The notes: generated by a model not told the origin, from the sequence alone. A stretch of 36,193 bases of DNA from an uncultured Roseiflexus sp. (GCA_937935075.1 CALGYB010000150.1:1-36193); one strand, 5' to 3'. Counted from the stretch's first letter, positions 23,907 to 31,963 are shown. Numbers and translations: made by a program.

Positions 23907-25025
23907 TTAGATCGACCGATCGGCAAGCCAGGCATCGATCTGCGGCCACAGACCACGACGCGCCCCGCTGCCAGCCATAATGCCAATATGACCGCCAGGC
24001 ATAATAATCTGGTGTTTATCGGTGCTGCTCACCCGATCCAGAATGGTTTCCGACTGACACGGCGGCACGATGTGATCCTGCCGGGCGATGATGTTGAGCA
24101 GCGACGCTTTGATGTCTCCCAGATTGACCGGGCGACCGCGCATGATCCACGTACCCTTCATCAACCGGTTTTCGCGGTAGAGATCGACGACCAGTTGACG
24201 GTACGCAGCGCCGGCAAACGGCACGCCATCGCTCACCCAGGTATTCATCGCCTGCCACGACTCGACGATCTTCGGATCATCGAGGTTATCGAGCAACCGC
24301 AGGTAATTGCCGACCAGATTTTCGACCGGCTTGAGCAGCTTGCTGCCGGCATCGATCATCTCGCCAGGGTAGTTGCCAGTTTGCTCGAGAATAGCGTCGA
24401 GGTTGAAATATTCCTCTTTCAGCCATTTGGGGAAGGGACCGATGGCCCCCTTGTTGGAGAAATCGATCGGCGCGGTCAGCAGGATCAGATTGCGCAGCCC
24501 GTCGTTCGGGCGCATTGCCGCATAGATCGCCGAGAGCGTCGCGCCAATGCACCAGCCGAGCATACTGAAATCATGCTGCCCGCTGTGCATCTGCATGCGA
24601 CGAACAGCGCGCGGCAGATATTCGAGCGCATAATCGTCGAAGGTCAGATGCGCATCTTCCGGACCTGGAGCGCCCCAGTCGACCAGGTAGACGCTGTACC
24701 CCTGCTGGACCATGTACTCGACGAAGCTATTCCCCGGGCGCAAATCGAAGATGTAGGGCTTATTGATCAACGCAAAGACGAGCAGCAACGGCACACGTTT
24801 GCGTTTCTCCGCCGGCGCCTGCGGGTAGTAGTGATACAGCGTCGTCTTATTCAGCGTCCAGATTGCTTCTTTGGGCGTCTGCGCCACTTTCGCTTTCTGC
24901 TTGCCCGTGGCGACCTTGACGCCCATCTCATAGGCTTTCCCCAAACGCTCAACTTCGGCGTACAGATTCTTCGCTACTGTCGCCGGATCTACGGGAAAGA
25001 GCGTCGTTTCAGGCGACGTCGTCAT
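23907..25025 (-). CDS. phaC: Class III poly(R)-hydroxyalkanoate synthase, PhaC subunit
   Basis: This 372-residue enzyme polymerises (R)-3-hydroxyacyl-CoA at the granule surface. The lipase-like box is GWCIGA with catalytic Cys159. Asp317 (ARQDHIVPP) and His346 (GGHIGIMAG) complete the triad. The short length (class I and II synthases are about 560-590 residues) and the VYLVDWGAP region mark class III, which needs PhaE. The phaE-like gene lies 47 bp upstream and phaB 30 bp downstream. AAGGAG lies just before the ATG on the minus strand. Confidence 0.96.
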   Translation of the reverse strand: MTTSPETTLFPVDPATVAKNLYAEVERLGKAYEMGVKVATGKQKAKVAQTPKEAIWTLNKTTLYHYYPQAPAEKRKRVPLLLVFALINKPYIFDLRPGNSFVEYMVQQGYSVYLVDWGAPGPEDAHLTFDDYALEYLPRAVRRMQMHSGQHDFSMLGWCIGATLSAIYAAMRPNDGLRNLILLTAPIDFSNKGAIGPFPKWLKEEYFNLDAILEQTGNYPGEMIDAGSKLLKPVENLVGNYLRLLDNLDDPKIVESWQAMNTWVSDGVPFAGAAYRQLVVDLYRENRLMKGTWIMRGRPVNLGDIKASLLNIIARQDHIVPPCQSETILDRVSSTDKHQIIMPGGHIGIMAGSGARRGLWPQIDAWLADRSI

Positions 25026-25072
25026 CGACCTACTCCTTACTGCTTACAGGCGGCACATGCCGCATTCTGAGG

Positions 25073-25672
25073 CTAGAATCCTTCGATAGCGTGATCTTCC
25101 TTCACCTCTTCGGGTGTCGCCGGATCGGGTGGCGGAACCTGGCGCGGCGCTTTGCGGCGCTTCTGGGACGCATCCACCGGCTCGAGCGCTGCCTGCTGCA
25201 GTCGTTCGATCAATTGCAGCATCTGATCGGCTTTGTGATCGAGCGCTGCCAGGCGCTGCTCCATGCCGTTGAGTTCTGTGCCTTCCTGCTTGTTCTGTTC
25301 GAGTTGTTCGGTGAGCATCTCGACGATCACCGGCGTCTGGGTGCGCAGCGCGTGCGCCAGTTGATCCAGTTTGATCTCGATGTCGTCCAGGCGCATTTCG
25401 ATGTTTGTCACCCGGCGCGCCAGGGTGGTCAGTTCCTCGCGCGACGGAAGGTTCAGGCGCGCCAGCGATGTCTTCATCGAGGTGTTGATCAACTGCTGTA
25501 ACGGCGCCGACGCGATCAGGTACGAGTCAAGCGTCGCTCCGACCCAGCGTGCAAACGTCTCGGTGTTGACCAGGTCGATCATCGCCTTGGCCCATGCGTC
25601 GAGCGTTGCATCGCGAGCCTTGCGCAGATTGCCAATTGGATCGTTCGGATCGAAGCCGTCTTTCTGGCCCAT
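25073..25672 (-). CDS. phaE: PHA synthase subunit PhaE / phasin-like protein
   Basis: This 199-residue protein is mostly helical and amphipathic. After the N-terminal helices, residues about 75-110 hold LNLPSREELTTLARRVTNIEMRLDDIE, the element found at the C-terminus of PhaE subunits, then a coiled-coil region and a Lys/Pro-rich tail ending HAIEGF. It should activate PhaC or coat granules. The ATG at 25672 is chosen because AAGGAG lies six bases upstream; the ATG at 25690 has no such site and a start at 25795 is less likely still. It is the first gene of the pha run. Phasin is the alternative name for the same features. Confidence 0.82.
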   Translation of the reverse strand: MGQKDGFDPNDPIGNLRKARDATLDAWAKAMIDLVNTETFARWVGATLDSYLIASAPLQQLINTSMKTSLARLNLPSREELTTLARRVTNIEMRLDDIEIKLDQLAHALRTQTPVIVEMLTEQLEQNKQEGTELNGMEQRLAALDHKADQMLQLIERLQQAALEPVDASQKRRKAPRQVPPPDPATPEEVKEDHAIEGF

Positions 25673-26042
25673 GAGCGTCTCCTTCGACATGTACGCCCGG
25701 CAAGGGCGGGTTGGGTTCTGGGGGTCTGTGCTGTGCAACACGGCGCTTTCGGGCGCGCGTTCACATAGGGGATAAAAAAGACGCGCCCTGCGCAACCGGT
25801 TCTGTCATGAGAGTAGTCGGAACAGTTACAGAGAGGATACAGCTTTCTGACACGTATGCGCTGCGGCAATAAACAATACATTGTGGCAATATGGTCATCA
25901 CAGGCGGCGGCGCTGCGCCGCAACAACATTCCCGGACGCATCTCCTCTCGCCAGTGTCGCGTAGCGTTGTCTGCGCTGCCTCTGTGACACCCTGACGAGA
26001 AGGCGCGCCAGGGTTGTTTGTTGAGTGCACACTTGATGTGCC
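25673..26042. other. Upstream region of the pha operon
   Basis: About 370 bp without a supported gene, between the divergent phaE and the small + strand gene. The part around 25860-25900 is AT-rich and contains the palindrome ACAATACATTGT. The pha promoter is probably in this stretch, but I could not find a convincing -35/-10 pair. Confidence 0.4.
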
Positions 26043-26399
26043 GTGCGCACATCTGTTATCCACGGCGCAACAGTGCTACCCGGCGCCGGAACCTCGGCAC
26101 TGCTTGACGTCGAACTCACCCGGGCGCTTACCGCCGATCAGACGCCGCTGCTGGCGAAGCAACTGTTGACACTCAAAAAGTATGTCGTGCAGGTCGATAC
26201 AACCGCCGCACCGCTGGGTGAACCATCTGATGATGAAGAGCCGGTGGAAGCGCAGGAGGAGATGGCGCCGCTCAACTTGAGCGACGACGACCTTCCACGG
26301 GATCTCAGCGATCAGGACGAGGAAGGAAACGCCAAAACCGCGCGCGTGACGCTCTCTCCGCACCTGCGCCGCTGTGACTGGGGCGCGCAGATGAAGTGA
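26043..26399 (+). CDS. Small acidic hypothetical protein
   Basis: Up to 118 residues from a GTG start. The family is not recognised. A short N-terminal part (TRALTADQTPLLAKQLLTLKKYVVQV) could form a helix and strand. The middle is strongly acidic (SDDEEPVEAQEE, SDDDLPRDLSDQDEE) and the tail is basic. Codon choice resembles neighbouring genes, which supports coding, but no ribosome site is visible and the start is uncertain. The competing minus-strand frame (26076-26513) runs across a palindrome and has an Arg-rich composition typical of a shadow. It lies about 145 bp before tRNA-Glu. Confidence 0.45.
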   Translation: MRTSVIHGATVLPGAGTSALLDVELTRALTADQTPLLAKQLLTLKKYVVQVDTTAAPLGEPSDDEEPVEAQEEMAPLNLSDDDLPRDLSDQDEEGNAKTARVTLSPHLRRCDWGAQMK

Positions 26400-26454
26400 G
26401 GCGTTGACGACGGTCGCCCGCGCCGCCGCCGCGTCCCTCACCGGACCTCGGACG

Positions 26455-26487
26455 GCGTAAGGGCGGGTCTCAGACCCGCCCTTACGC
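26455..26487. terminator. 15-bp perfect hairpin before tRNA-Glu
   Basis: GCGTAAGGGCGGGTC (26455-26469), loop TCA, exact complement (26473-26487). It lies after the small + strand gene and before the tRNA promoter. It may terminate transcription or be one of the palindromic GGCGGGTC repeats; no T tract follows. Confidence 0.5.
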
Positions 26488-26505
26488 GCTGGGACATTCT
26501 GGCGT

Positions 26506-26533
26506 TTGCTCACGGGGCAATCTCTGGTATAAT
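26506..26533 (+). promoter_or_regulatory. tRNA-Glu promoter
   Basis: -35 TTGCTC (26506-26511), 16-bp spacer, perfect -10 TATAAT (26528-26533). The tRNA begins 11 bp after the -10. Confidence 0.7.
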
Positions 26534-26544
26534 GGCGGCAGTGC

Positions 26545-26621
26545 GCCCCCGTCGTCTAGAGGCCAAGGACGCCACCCTTTCAAGGTGGAGATCACGGGTT
26601 CGAATCCCGTCGGGGGCGCCA
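26545..26621 (+). tRNA. tRNA-Glu (TTC anticodon)
   Basis: Acceptor GCCCCCG pairs with CGGGGGC, discriminator G, and an encoded CCA end (26619-26621). The anticodon stem CCACC/GGTGG encloses CTTTCAA with anticodon TTC. The T arm is ACGGG-TTCGAAT-CCCGT. All stems pair fully. It decodes GAA and GAG. Confidence 0.97.
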
Positions 26622-26622
26622 G

Positions 26623-26661
26623 GGTTTCGATCCCCGAAGGGCGCGAAGAGTCACGAAGAAC
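26623..26661 (+). repeat. 39-bp direct repeat, unit 1
   Basis: Starts GGTTTCGATCCCCGAAGG and ends AAGAAC; 37 of 39 bases equal 26696-26734. It begins directly after the tRNA CCA end. The first half resembles the tRNA T arm and acceptor strand. The second half resembles GGCGCGAAGA-type intergenic repeats. Confidence 0.85.
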
Positions 26662-26695
26662 CTGTCTGGTATTTGTGGCGTCAGACGCGCTTGTA

Positions 26696-26734
26696 GGTTT
26701 CGATCCCCGAAGGGCGCGAAGAGTCATAAAGAAC
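26696..26734 (+). repeat. 39-bp direct repeat, unit 2
   Basis: Second copy, separated from the first by 34 bp of unrelated sequence. The two differences fall at the CG/TA dinucleotide before AAGAAC. No third copy follows. Confidence 0.85.
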
Positions 26735-26790
26735 GGTGATCCAGCGCGGCGCCGCTGCAGTGCAACGGCGCCGCGGTTTCATGGCATTTG

Positions 26791-27546
26791 TCAGTCGTCG
26801 ATGCTATTGGGTATCTCGTCATGGCGTTCAGCGACTCGCTCGATCGGCACGCTCACCGTCATGCGGCGCGCGCGGTGCGCGCTTTCGCGGGCGACTACGG
26901 CGGCAACGACAATGCTGATGTCGTCGGCCGGTTCGTTGCGGTCGAGTTCCATGGCGCGATTAAAGAGCGCTTCAGCCAGCGTTGTGGCCGGCTGATCCGT
27001 CTCCACGCGCCACCCCGCCAGGTAGTTGCCAAGCTCCATATCGACCCCGTAGCGCTCACCTGCCTTGAGTAACCCGTCGGTGAACATGACGACTTGCAAG
27101 CCGGGGCGTAGCGCGATTTCGGTGATCACGGGCCTGGCGAGGGGATGTAAGCCTATCGGGGTCGATGGCTCATTGTGCAACTGCACCTCCCCCTCGCTCA
27201 GGACGAAGAACGGCGCCGGGTTGTTGCGCGAGACGCGCAGGCTGCCGCTGGCAAAGTCGATGGAGAGGATATTGAGCGTGGCAGACGCCTGCCCCATACG
27301 GTAGGTGTAGAGATAGTCGTGGACGGCGCGCGCCACCACTCCGTCGCGCGCGCCGTCCTTGAGTTGCGTCATCGCGCGGGTAGCGATCAGGTTGCTCAAC
27401 GTCTTGGCGCCGCGCCCGCTCCCCTGCCCGTCTACCAGCACGACCGACAGACCGCCGCCGGGTCGCTCGATGACCTCGAGCGTGTCGCCGCTCTCAGAGG
27501 CGCCAGAGCGTGGTACTTTGACAACCGCGATATCTATGTGGAGCAT
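26791..27546 (-). CDS. SpoIIE-type PP2C phosphatase
   Basis: This 251-residue cytoplasmic phosphatase of the SpoIIE/RsbU type has a metal Asp39 in VVLVDGQGSG, then the NNPAPFFVL strand, a second Asp in VMFTDGLLKAGE and a final DD in EPADDISIVVAAVV. There is no N-terminal sensor or transmembrane region, so it is the bare catalytic domain plus a short Arg-rich tail. Such proteins usually dephosphorylate anti-sigma-factor antagonists or act in partner-switching modules; no anti-sigma factor gene is adjacent. It is convergent with the tRNA region. The ribosome site is weak. Confidence 0.88.
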   Translation of the reverse strand: MLHIDIAVVKVPRSGASESGDTLEVIERPGGGLSVVLVDGQGSGRGAKTLSNLIATRAMTQLKDGARDGVVARAVHDYLYTYRMGQASATLNILSIDFASGSLRVSRNNPAPFFVLSEGEVQLHNEPSTPIGLHPLARPVITEIALRPGLQVVMFTDGLLKAGERYGVDMELGNYLAGWRVETDQPATTLAEALFNRAMELDRNEPADDISIVVAAVVARESAHRARRMTVSVPIERVAERHDEIPNSIDD

Positions 27547-28074
27547 TGTTGTTTCTCACAAGGGCGTCATCAACCGAACTTTTCCTTGTAGTATTGTAGA
27601 ACGATGGAAAAGCCATCGCAAGCGGGATGAGCGGCGCGAGGATATGAGGCGCGGATCCAAAGGGAGAGTGTTCCGCATGTGAGGGATGCTGGGGCAAGGT
27701 GAGCGACAAGCGGAGCCAGGGACAGAGGTCTTTCAGGGGGAGGCTTTTGTGACAGGCGTGGGGGCTTTGCGCATCACAACGCCATTGATTCCCTCATCAC
27801 CCCACCCCCGTCGCCTACAAGCAGTGCGCCGAGTCTGCCGAAGCGCGAAGAGGGGGCGTAGGGGCGAGGCGTTTTGATACTCGCAACAGGCGATAGAACT
27901 CAGGAACACGCCGAAAAACGTGATACCTGAAAGCGTAAGGAAGCAGAGGCGGGGAGCCGGGTTCCGAGTTCCTGGTTCCTGGAACTCCTCCTGAAGCCGT
28001 GCGGTTGAGAAGGAAAAAGCGCACCGTGGGGGGGAACCAGGCGCTGAGTTCCTGGTTCCCGGAACCCCGAACCC
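27547..28074. other. 528-bp gap with direct repeats
   Basis: No gene is supported. A 20-bp direct repeat GAGTTCCTGGTTCCTGGAAC (27966-27985) recurs with one change at 28046-28065 next to the ugpB-like stop. A degenerate GAGCCTGTCGAAG-family unit sits at 27826-27846. TACAAT on the minus strand near 27590 might serve the SpoIIE-type gene. Confidence 0.5.
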
Positions 28075-29487
28075 CTACCCCTCAACCGTCTTCAACAGCT
28101 CGACCGTCGGCTTGGCCGTCTCTTCGAGTTCCGCCTTGACGTCCATCCAGACCTTCGCCGGGTCTTCGCCGGCGATCGTAATGCGCTCCAGCCCTTTGCC
28201 GATAATCTGGTCGCCGCCACGCACATAGACGCGCGCCGAGTCCTGCGGGCGGGTCTTCGGCAGTTGCTCGACAGCCGTGCGGAAGTTTGGTCGTTCGGTA
28301 AAGTATTTCTGCATCGACTCCGACTCGACTGCCGCTTTGCGCACTGGCATATACCCTGTGCGCTGCGCCCATTGAATTGTCCACTCTTCGCCAGTAGCGA
28401 ACGCGATCCACTTCATCGCCGCCTGCTGTTTCTCGGCAGGCAGACCAGCTAAGATAGCCATGCCCGAACCACCGGTGCAACACCCAAAGCCCGCCGGACC
28501 CTCTGGCAAGAAGCCGGTGCCAACCGGGAACTGCGCATTCTTCTCGACGCCTGCCAGCGCAGCGGTGCTCAACATCGCACTGGCCGACAGACCCGTGACG
28601 AAGTCCTGGGTCACGTCCTTCGGCGTGGTCGCCCATTTGTAGGTTTGGGTCGTGTCGCGGTAGAAGTTGCCCGCCTTGATGCCGCCATCCTCGTGGATGC
28701 GGATGGTGAAGTCGGGGTCGCTGTAGCGACCGCCGAACTGCCAGATCACACCCTGGAACAGCCAGGCGATGTAGCTGGCGGCGCCAGGATGGGCGAACGC
28801 CGAACGTCCATCTTTGTTGAGTTTCGGCGCCCACTCCATGAACTCGTCCCACGTCTTCGGCGCACGATCTTCGAGACCGGCTTCCGCCCAGGCGTCTTTG
28901 TTGTAGTAGAACAGCGGGGTCGAGCGCGCAAATGGAACCCAGTACACCGTGTTCTTGCGAACACCCTCGTTGAGCAGCACATCAACGTATGCCTCACGCT
29001 TGACGCCTTCGGCTGCCATCAGATCATCGAGCGGCTGCAACTGGCCGTTGATGTAGAACGAGAACCACCACACATCCGAGAGCAGGCTGACGTCAGGGGT
29101 CTGCCGCGCCTGCACGGCGGCGGTCAGTTTCTGCGCTGTTTCTTCGTAATTGCCCTGAAACTGATAGTTGACCTTGACATCCTTCTGCGCGTTGTTGAAC
29201 GCATCGACGGTCGCCTTTTCGGCTTCGCCCAGAACGCCGCTGAACGACCCCCAGTAAGTGATCTCCACTGTCGAACCCATTGACCCCGAAGGCATGGTGG
29301 CTGGCGGCGCAGCAGTCGCCTGTTCAACGGTCGGCGCAGCGGTCGGCGGCACGGCAGTCGCCTGCCCAGCGGTTGGCGGCACGGCAGTCGGTGATGTCGT
29401 GGCTTCGCCGCCGCAGGCTGCCAGCGTCAGTGCACCGGCGCCCGCCGCAACGCCACGCAGGAATTGTCGTCGGTTAACCTTCGCCAT
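28075..29487 (-). CDS. ABC transporter substrate-binding lipoprotein, UgpB-like
   Basis: This 470-residue extracellular solute-binding protein of family 1 has a twin-arginine style start (NRRQFLRG, residues 5-12) and lipobox LAAC with Cys25. A Pro/Thr/Ala-rich spacer to about residue 75 precedes the binding domain. The middle PLFYYNKDAWAEAGLE...PKTWDEF and the late GFGCCTGGSGMAIL, WIAFATGEEW and GYMPVRKAAVES segments resemble UgpB, the glycerol-3-phosphate binder, more than maltose binders; a glycerophosphodiester or sugar ligand is possible. The ATG at 29487 follows GAGAGGAGAG. It is the last gene of the permease-permease-binding protein run. Confidence 0.9.
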   Translation of the reverse strand: MAKVNRRQFLRGVAAGAGALTLAACGGEATTSPTAVPPTAGQATAVPPTAAPTVEQATAAPPATMPSGSMGSTVEITYWGSFSGVLGEAEKATVDAFNNAQKDVKVNYQFQGNYEETAQKLTAAVQARQTPDVSLLSDVWWFSFYINGQLQPLDDLMAAEGVKREAYVDVLLNEGVRKNTVYWVPFARSTPLFYYNKDAWAEAGLEDRAPKTWDEFMEWAPKLNKDGRSAFAHPGAASYIAWLFQGVIWQFGGRYSDPDFTIRIHEDGGIKAGNFYRDTTQTYKWATTPKDVTQDFVTGLSASAMLSTAALAGVEKNAQFPVGTGFLPEGPAGFGCCTGGSGMAILAGLPAEKQQAAMKWIAFATGEEWTIQWAQRTGYMPVRKAAVESESMQKYFTERPNFRTAVEQLPKTRPQDSARVYVRGGDQIIGKGLERITIAGEDPAKVWMDVKAELEETAKPTVELLKTVEG

Positions 29488-29657
29488 GATTTTCTCTCTC
29501 CTCTCGTTAGCATCTGTCCCTGAGGTTGACGCCTGATACGACCGGTGCAATCGCATGTGACAGCACCGGTCATCTCAACCCTCAACCCTTTGTCAAGACC
29601 CTTGTAATCTACAACTTTCCCACCTTCCACTCCGCTTGCCGCTTATCCAATTTTCTG

Positions 29658-29690
29658 AACCACAGAGGCACAGAGGGCACAGAGAGAACC
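29658..29690 (+). repeat. CACAGAGGCACAGAG short tandem repeat
   Basis: ACCACAGAGGCACAGAGGGC then ACAGAG: three near-copies of a CACAGAGG(G/C) unit. It lies between the ugpB- and ugpE-like genes. Confidence 0.55.
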
Positions 29691-29705
29691 ATCTTCGCAC
29701 TCGTC

Positions 29706-29742
29706 AGGTGCGGGCAAGCGGGCCGTTTGCCCCTACGCACCT
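29706..29742. repeat. Intergenic hairpin between ugpE- and ugpB-like genes
   Basis: AGGTGCG (29706-29712) pairs with CGCACCT (29736-29742), and the inner GGCAA (29713-29717) pairs with TTGCC (29727-29731) with a small bulge. It could attenuate transcription into, or stabilise, the binding-protein message, or be a plain dispersed palindrome. Confidence 0.45.
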
Positions 29743-29763
29743 TTCCACCTTCAACCTGCAACC

Positions 29764-30663
29764 CTACCCCTTCACCGCCCCGGCTGCAATACCTTCGACG
29801 ATGTAGCGCTGCGCCCAGACGAAGAGGACAACCACGGGCAGCACAACGAACATAGTTCCTGCCATCACCACGCCCCAGCGCGCCAGTCCCTCCTGGTCGA
29901 GCAGGCGCGCCACGCCAATCGGCAGGGTGCGCATGTTTTCCGTGCTGGTGATGATCAGGGGCCAGAGAAACTCATTCCACTCGTTGACAACTGCGAAGAG
30001 GCCGGTCGTCGCCAGCGCAGGCATCGCCAGCGGCACAGCAATTTCCCACAGGCGCCGCATATGACCGGCGCCGTCGATCTCGGCGGCTTCAAACACTTCA
30101 CGCGGCAATGTCATAAAGTACTGGCGCATGAGAAAGGTGCCAAATGCCGTCGCTGCGCCGGGCAGGATCAATCCCCAGTATGTGTTGACCAGCCCAAGAT
30201 CGGCCATCGTCAGAAAGTTCGGCACAATCGTGATCTGCGCCGGCACCATGAGCGCTGCCAGCACAATCAGGAAGACGATGTTCTTTCCAGGAAAGCGCAG
30301 AAACACCAGTGCATACGCCGTCAGCACCGCCAGGGTCATCTTCGAAAGCGTCGTCGCCAGGGTCACGATGATGCTGTTGAGGTAGTAGCGGGCGAAGGGC
30401 GCCGCTCTCCAGGCGGCAGGATAGTTGTCCAGCGTGGGATTGAGCGGGATCCACGTCGGCGGTACGGTGTAGATTTCACGACTGGTTTTGAGTGATGCGA
30501 TCAGCATCCAGTAGATCGGCAGCCCGATTACCACCATCGAGACGATGATCGCCGTATACCCCGCGATGCGCCAGAGCCAGCGCCGCCGCAAGGCGAGCGC
30601 GCGACGGCGCCGCCGTCGGCGCTTTATTACGGTGCTTTTTTGGAGACCTGCGTGCTGTTCCAT
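29764..30663 (-). CDS. ABC transporter permease, UgpE-like (second permease)
   Basis: This 299-residue inner-membrane permease of the MalG/UgpE type has a run of seven or more Arg at residues 15-21 on the cytoplasmic side, then six transmembrane helices. The EAA loop is EVFEAAEIDGAGHMRRLWEIAVP, and FGTFLMRQYFMTLPREV matches the UgpE signature. The start has no clear ribosome site; the next stretch upstream holds heptad repeats. It forms the pore with the permease encoded upstream. Confidence 0.92.
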   Translation of the reverse strand: MEQHAGLQKSTVIKRRRRRRRALALRRRWLWRIAGYTAIIVSMVVIGLPIYWMLIASLKTSREIYTVPPTWIPLNPTLDNYPAAWRAAPFARYYLNSIIVTLATTLSKMTLAVLTAYALVFLRFPGKNIVFLIVLAALMVPAQITIVPNFLTMADLGLVNTYWGLILPGAATAFGTFLMRQYFMTLPREVFEAAEIDGAGHMRRLWEIAVPLAMPALATTGLFAVVNEWNEFLWPLIITSTENMRTLPIGVARLLDQEGLARWGVVMAGTMFVVLPVVVLFVWAQRYIVEGIAAGAVKG

Positions 30664-30687
30664 AGATTTGGGGGGTAAGGGTTAGGA

Positions 30688-30708
30688 GAACTGAGAACCG
30701 AGAACCGC
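30688..30708 (+). repeat. Three heptad repeats of the GRAYYGA family
   Basis: GAACTGA, GAACCGA, GAACCGC in register, in the 184-bp gap between the two permease genes. Same family and orientation as 11774-11899. Confidence 0.7.
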
Positions 30709-30847
30709 TCCTCTTGCCCCTTGCCACTCGCCTTGCATCCCTCGCGCCTTTCACCCTTTGAGAGCGCACCGGCGACGACTTGCACCCTTCGCATGCGTAA
30801 CGTAAACGTTCGAGCTTTCCACCTTCATACCAGTAACGTTCCCGCCT

Positions 30848-31759
30848 TCAACTGTAATGCACCCGTCGCTCCAGAAATCGCAACTGCAAAAGGGTCAGGA
30901 TCAGCATCAGCACGAACATCACCATCGCCACAACGCCAGCCGGACCGGCTTGCGATTGGATGAAGCCGCGCTCGTACAGGTGGTACACCAGCATATTGGT
31001 GGCGTTCACCGGTCCGCCGTCGGTCATTACCCGGATGATGTCGAACGCCTGGAAACAAGCCAGAACGCTCGTCACCAGCAGGAAAAAGATGATCGGCGAC
31101 AGCCCGGGAAGCGTCACGTGCCAGAATTGCCCCCACGGACCGGCGCCGTCGATCCGGGCCGCCTCGTAGAGCGTCCGGTCGATCGTCTGCAATCCTGCCA
31201 GATAGATAACAACGGCGTAGCCAGTATTCTTCCAGATATAGACGATCAGCAGCGCCGTCATTGCCCAGTTCGGGTCTGCCAGCCAGTTGGGCGAAAGGAT
31301 GCCGAACCATCCCAGGATCTGCGCCAGCAGCCCAAAACGCGGGTCGAAGATATAGATCCAGACAATCGCAATTGCTGCGCCCGAAAGGACGGTTGGCGTG
31401 AAGAGCACGGCTCGCGCGCCGTCGCGCCAGCGCAGCGGCTGGTTCAACAACAATGCCAGCCCCAGCCCCAGGATCATCGTTGCAGCGACCGATACGACGG
31501 TGAAGACTGCGGTGTTGATCAAAACGATGCGAAAAATCTCGCTGCTCAGGACGGTCTCGTAGTTGCGCAGACCGACGAAACGCCGGATCGGGCTGAGAAA
31601 GTTCCAACTGATCGTACTCAGGTAGGCGTTGTAGATCATGGGCCAGAACGTAAATGCCGCCAGGAGCAGTACGTTCGGGCCTATTAACAGAAGAAATAAC
31701 AGTCTCTCGCGCCACTCGCGCGCACTGGCGCGGGGACGCGACACAGAGAATGCACTCAT
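30848..31759 (-). CDS. ABC transporter permease, UgpA-like (first permease)
   Basis: This 303-residue inner-membrane permease of the MalF/UgpA type has about six transmembrane helices, including LLFLLLIGPNVLLLAAFTFWP and the IIFFLLVTSVLACF region. The EAA loop is TLYEAARIDGAGPWGQFWHVTLP, followed by TDGGPVNATNMLVYHLYERGF, like UgpA. It is first in the run ugpA-ugpE-ugpB. No UgpC/MalK ATPase is encoded here, so a shared ATPase elsewhere is presumed. The upstream gap carries an 11-bp-phased TTAA array. Confidence 0.93.
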   Translation of the reverse strand: MSAFSVSRPRASAREWRERLLFLLLIGPNVLLLAAFTFWPMIYNAYLSTISWNFLSPIRRFVGLRNYETVLSSEIFRIVLINTAVFTVVSVAATMILGLGLALLLNQPLRWRDGARAVLFTPTVLSGAAIAIVWIYIFDPRFGLLAQILGWFGILSPNWLADPNWAMTALLIVYIWKNTGYAVVIYLAGLQTIDRTLYEAARIDGAGPWGQFWHVTLPGLSPIIFFLLVTSVLACFQAFDIIRVMTDGGPVNATNMLVYHLYERGFIQSQAGPAGVVAMVMFVLMLILTLLQLRFLERRVHYS

Positions 31760-31908
31760 AGCATCGGCGTATCAACTGCCATGGCAGCGCAACTTAACAT
31801 AACATCAGTGCAGCGCCGCTCCTGATCGCCATTGGGAGAACGTGTAGATGCAACACCAGGTGCATGTATGATGATTTCAACACAGCATTTCTATTAGTAC
31901 TGCATTGG

Positions 31909-31963
31909 CGTTAAGTGATCACGAATATTGCATTAAGTCAACCTTAATTTCCCATTAACCCCC
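31909..31963. promoter_or_regulatory. Pho-box-like array: TTAA at 11-bp phase
   Basis: Five consecutive 11-bp units read CGTTAAGTGAT, CACGAATATTG, CATTAAGTCAA, CCTTAATTTCC, CATTAACCCCC. Four have TTAA at positions 3-6 (31911, 31933, 31944, 31955). Direct repeats of 11-bp period are the form of PhoB/PhoP boxes; cyanobacterial boxes use CTTAACC-type units. It lies 150-200 bp upstream of the UgpA-like gene. On the minus strand TACTAA (31899-31894) follows the array by about 9 bp, roughly where a Pho-dependent -10 would sit. Confidence 0.5.

Noticed and set aside
26076-26513. Minus-strand gene opposite the small acidic protein
   Set aside because: Crosses a perfect hairpin, is Arg-rich and shows no domain; the + frame has the better codon use.
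26623-26734. CRISPR array
   Set aside because: Only two repeats and one spacer, no cas genes in the window, and part of the repeat resembles common intergenic GCGCGAAGA sequences. Kept as a repeat pair only.
26545-26740. Integrative element using tRNA-Glu as attachment site
   Set aside because: The neighbouring repeats resemble the tRNA end only loosely and no integrase or foreign gene block follows.
30825-31775. Second minus-strand frame over the UgpA-like gene
   Set aside because: Same strand, shifted frame of the conserved permease; Arg/Ala-rich without transmembrane pattern.
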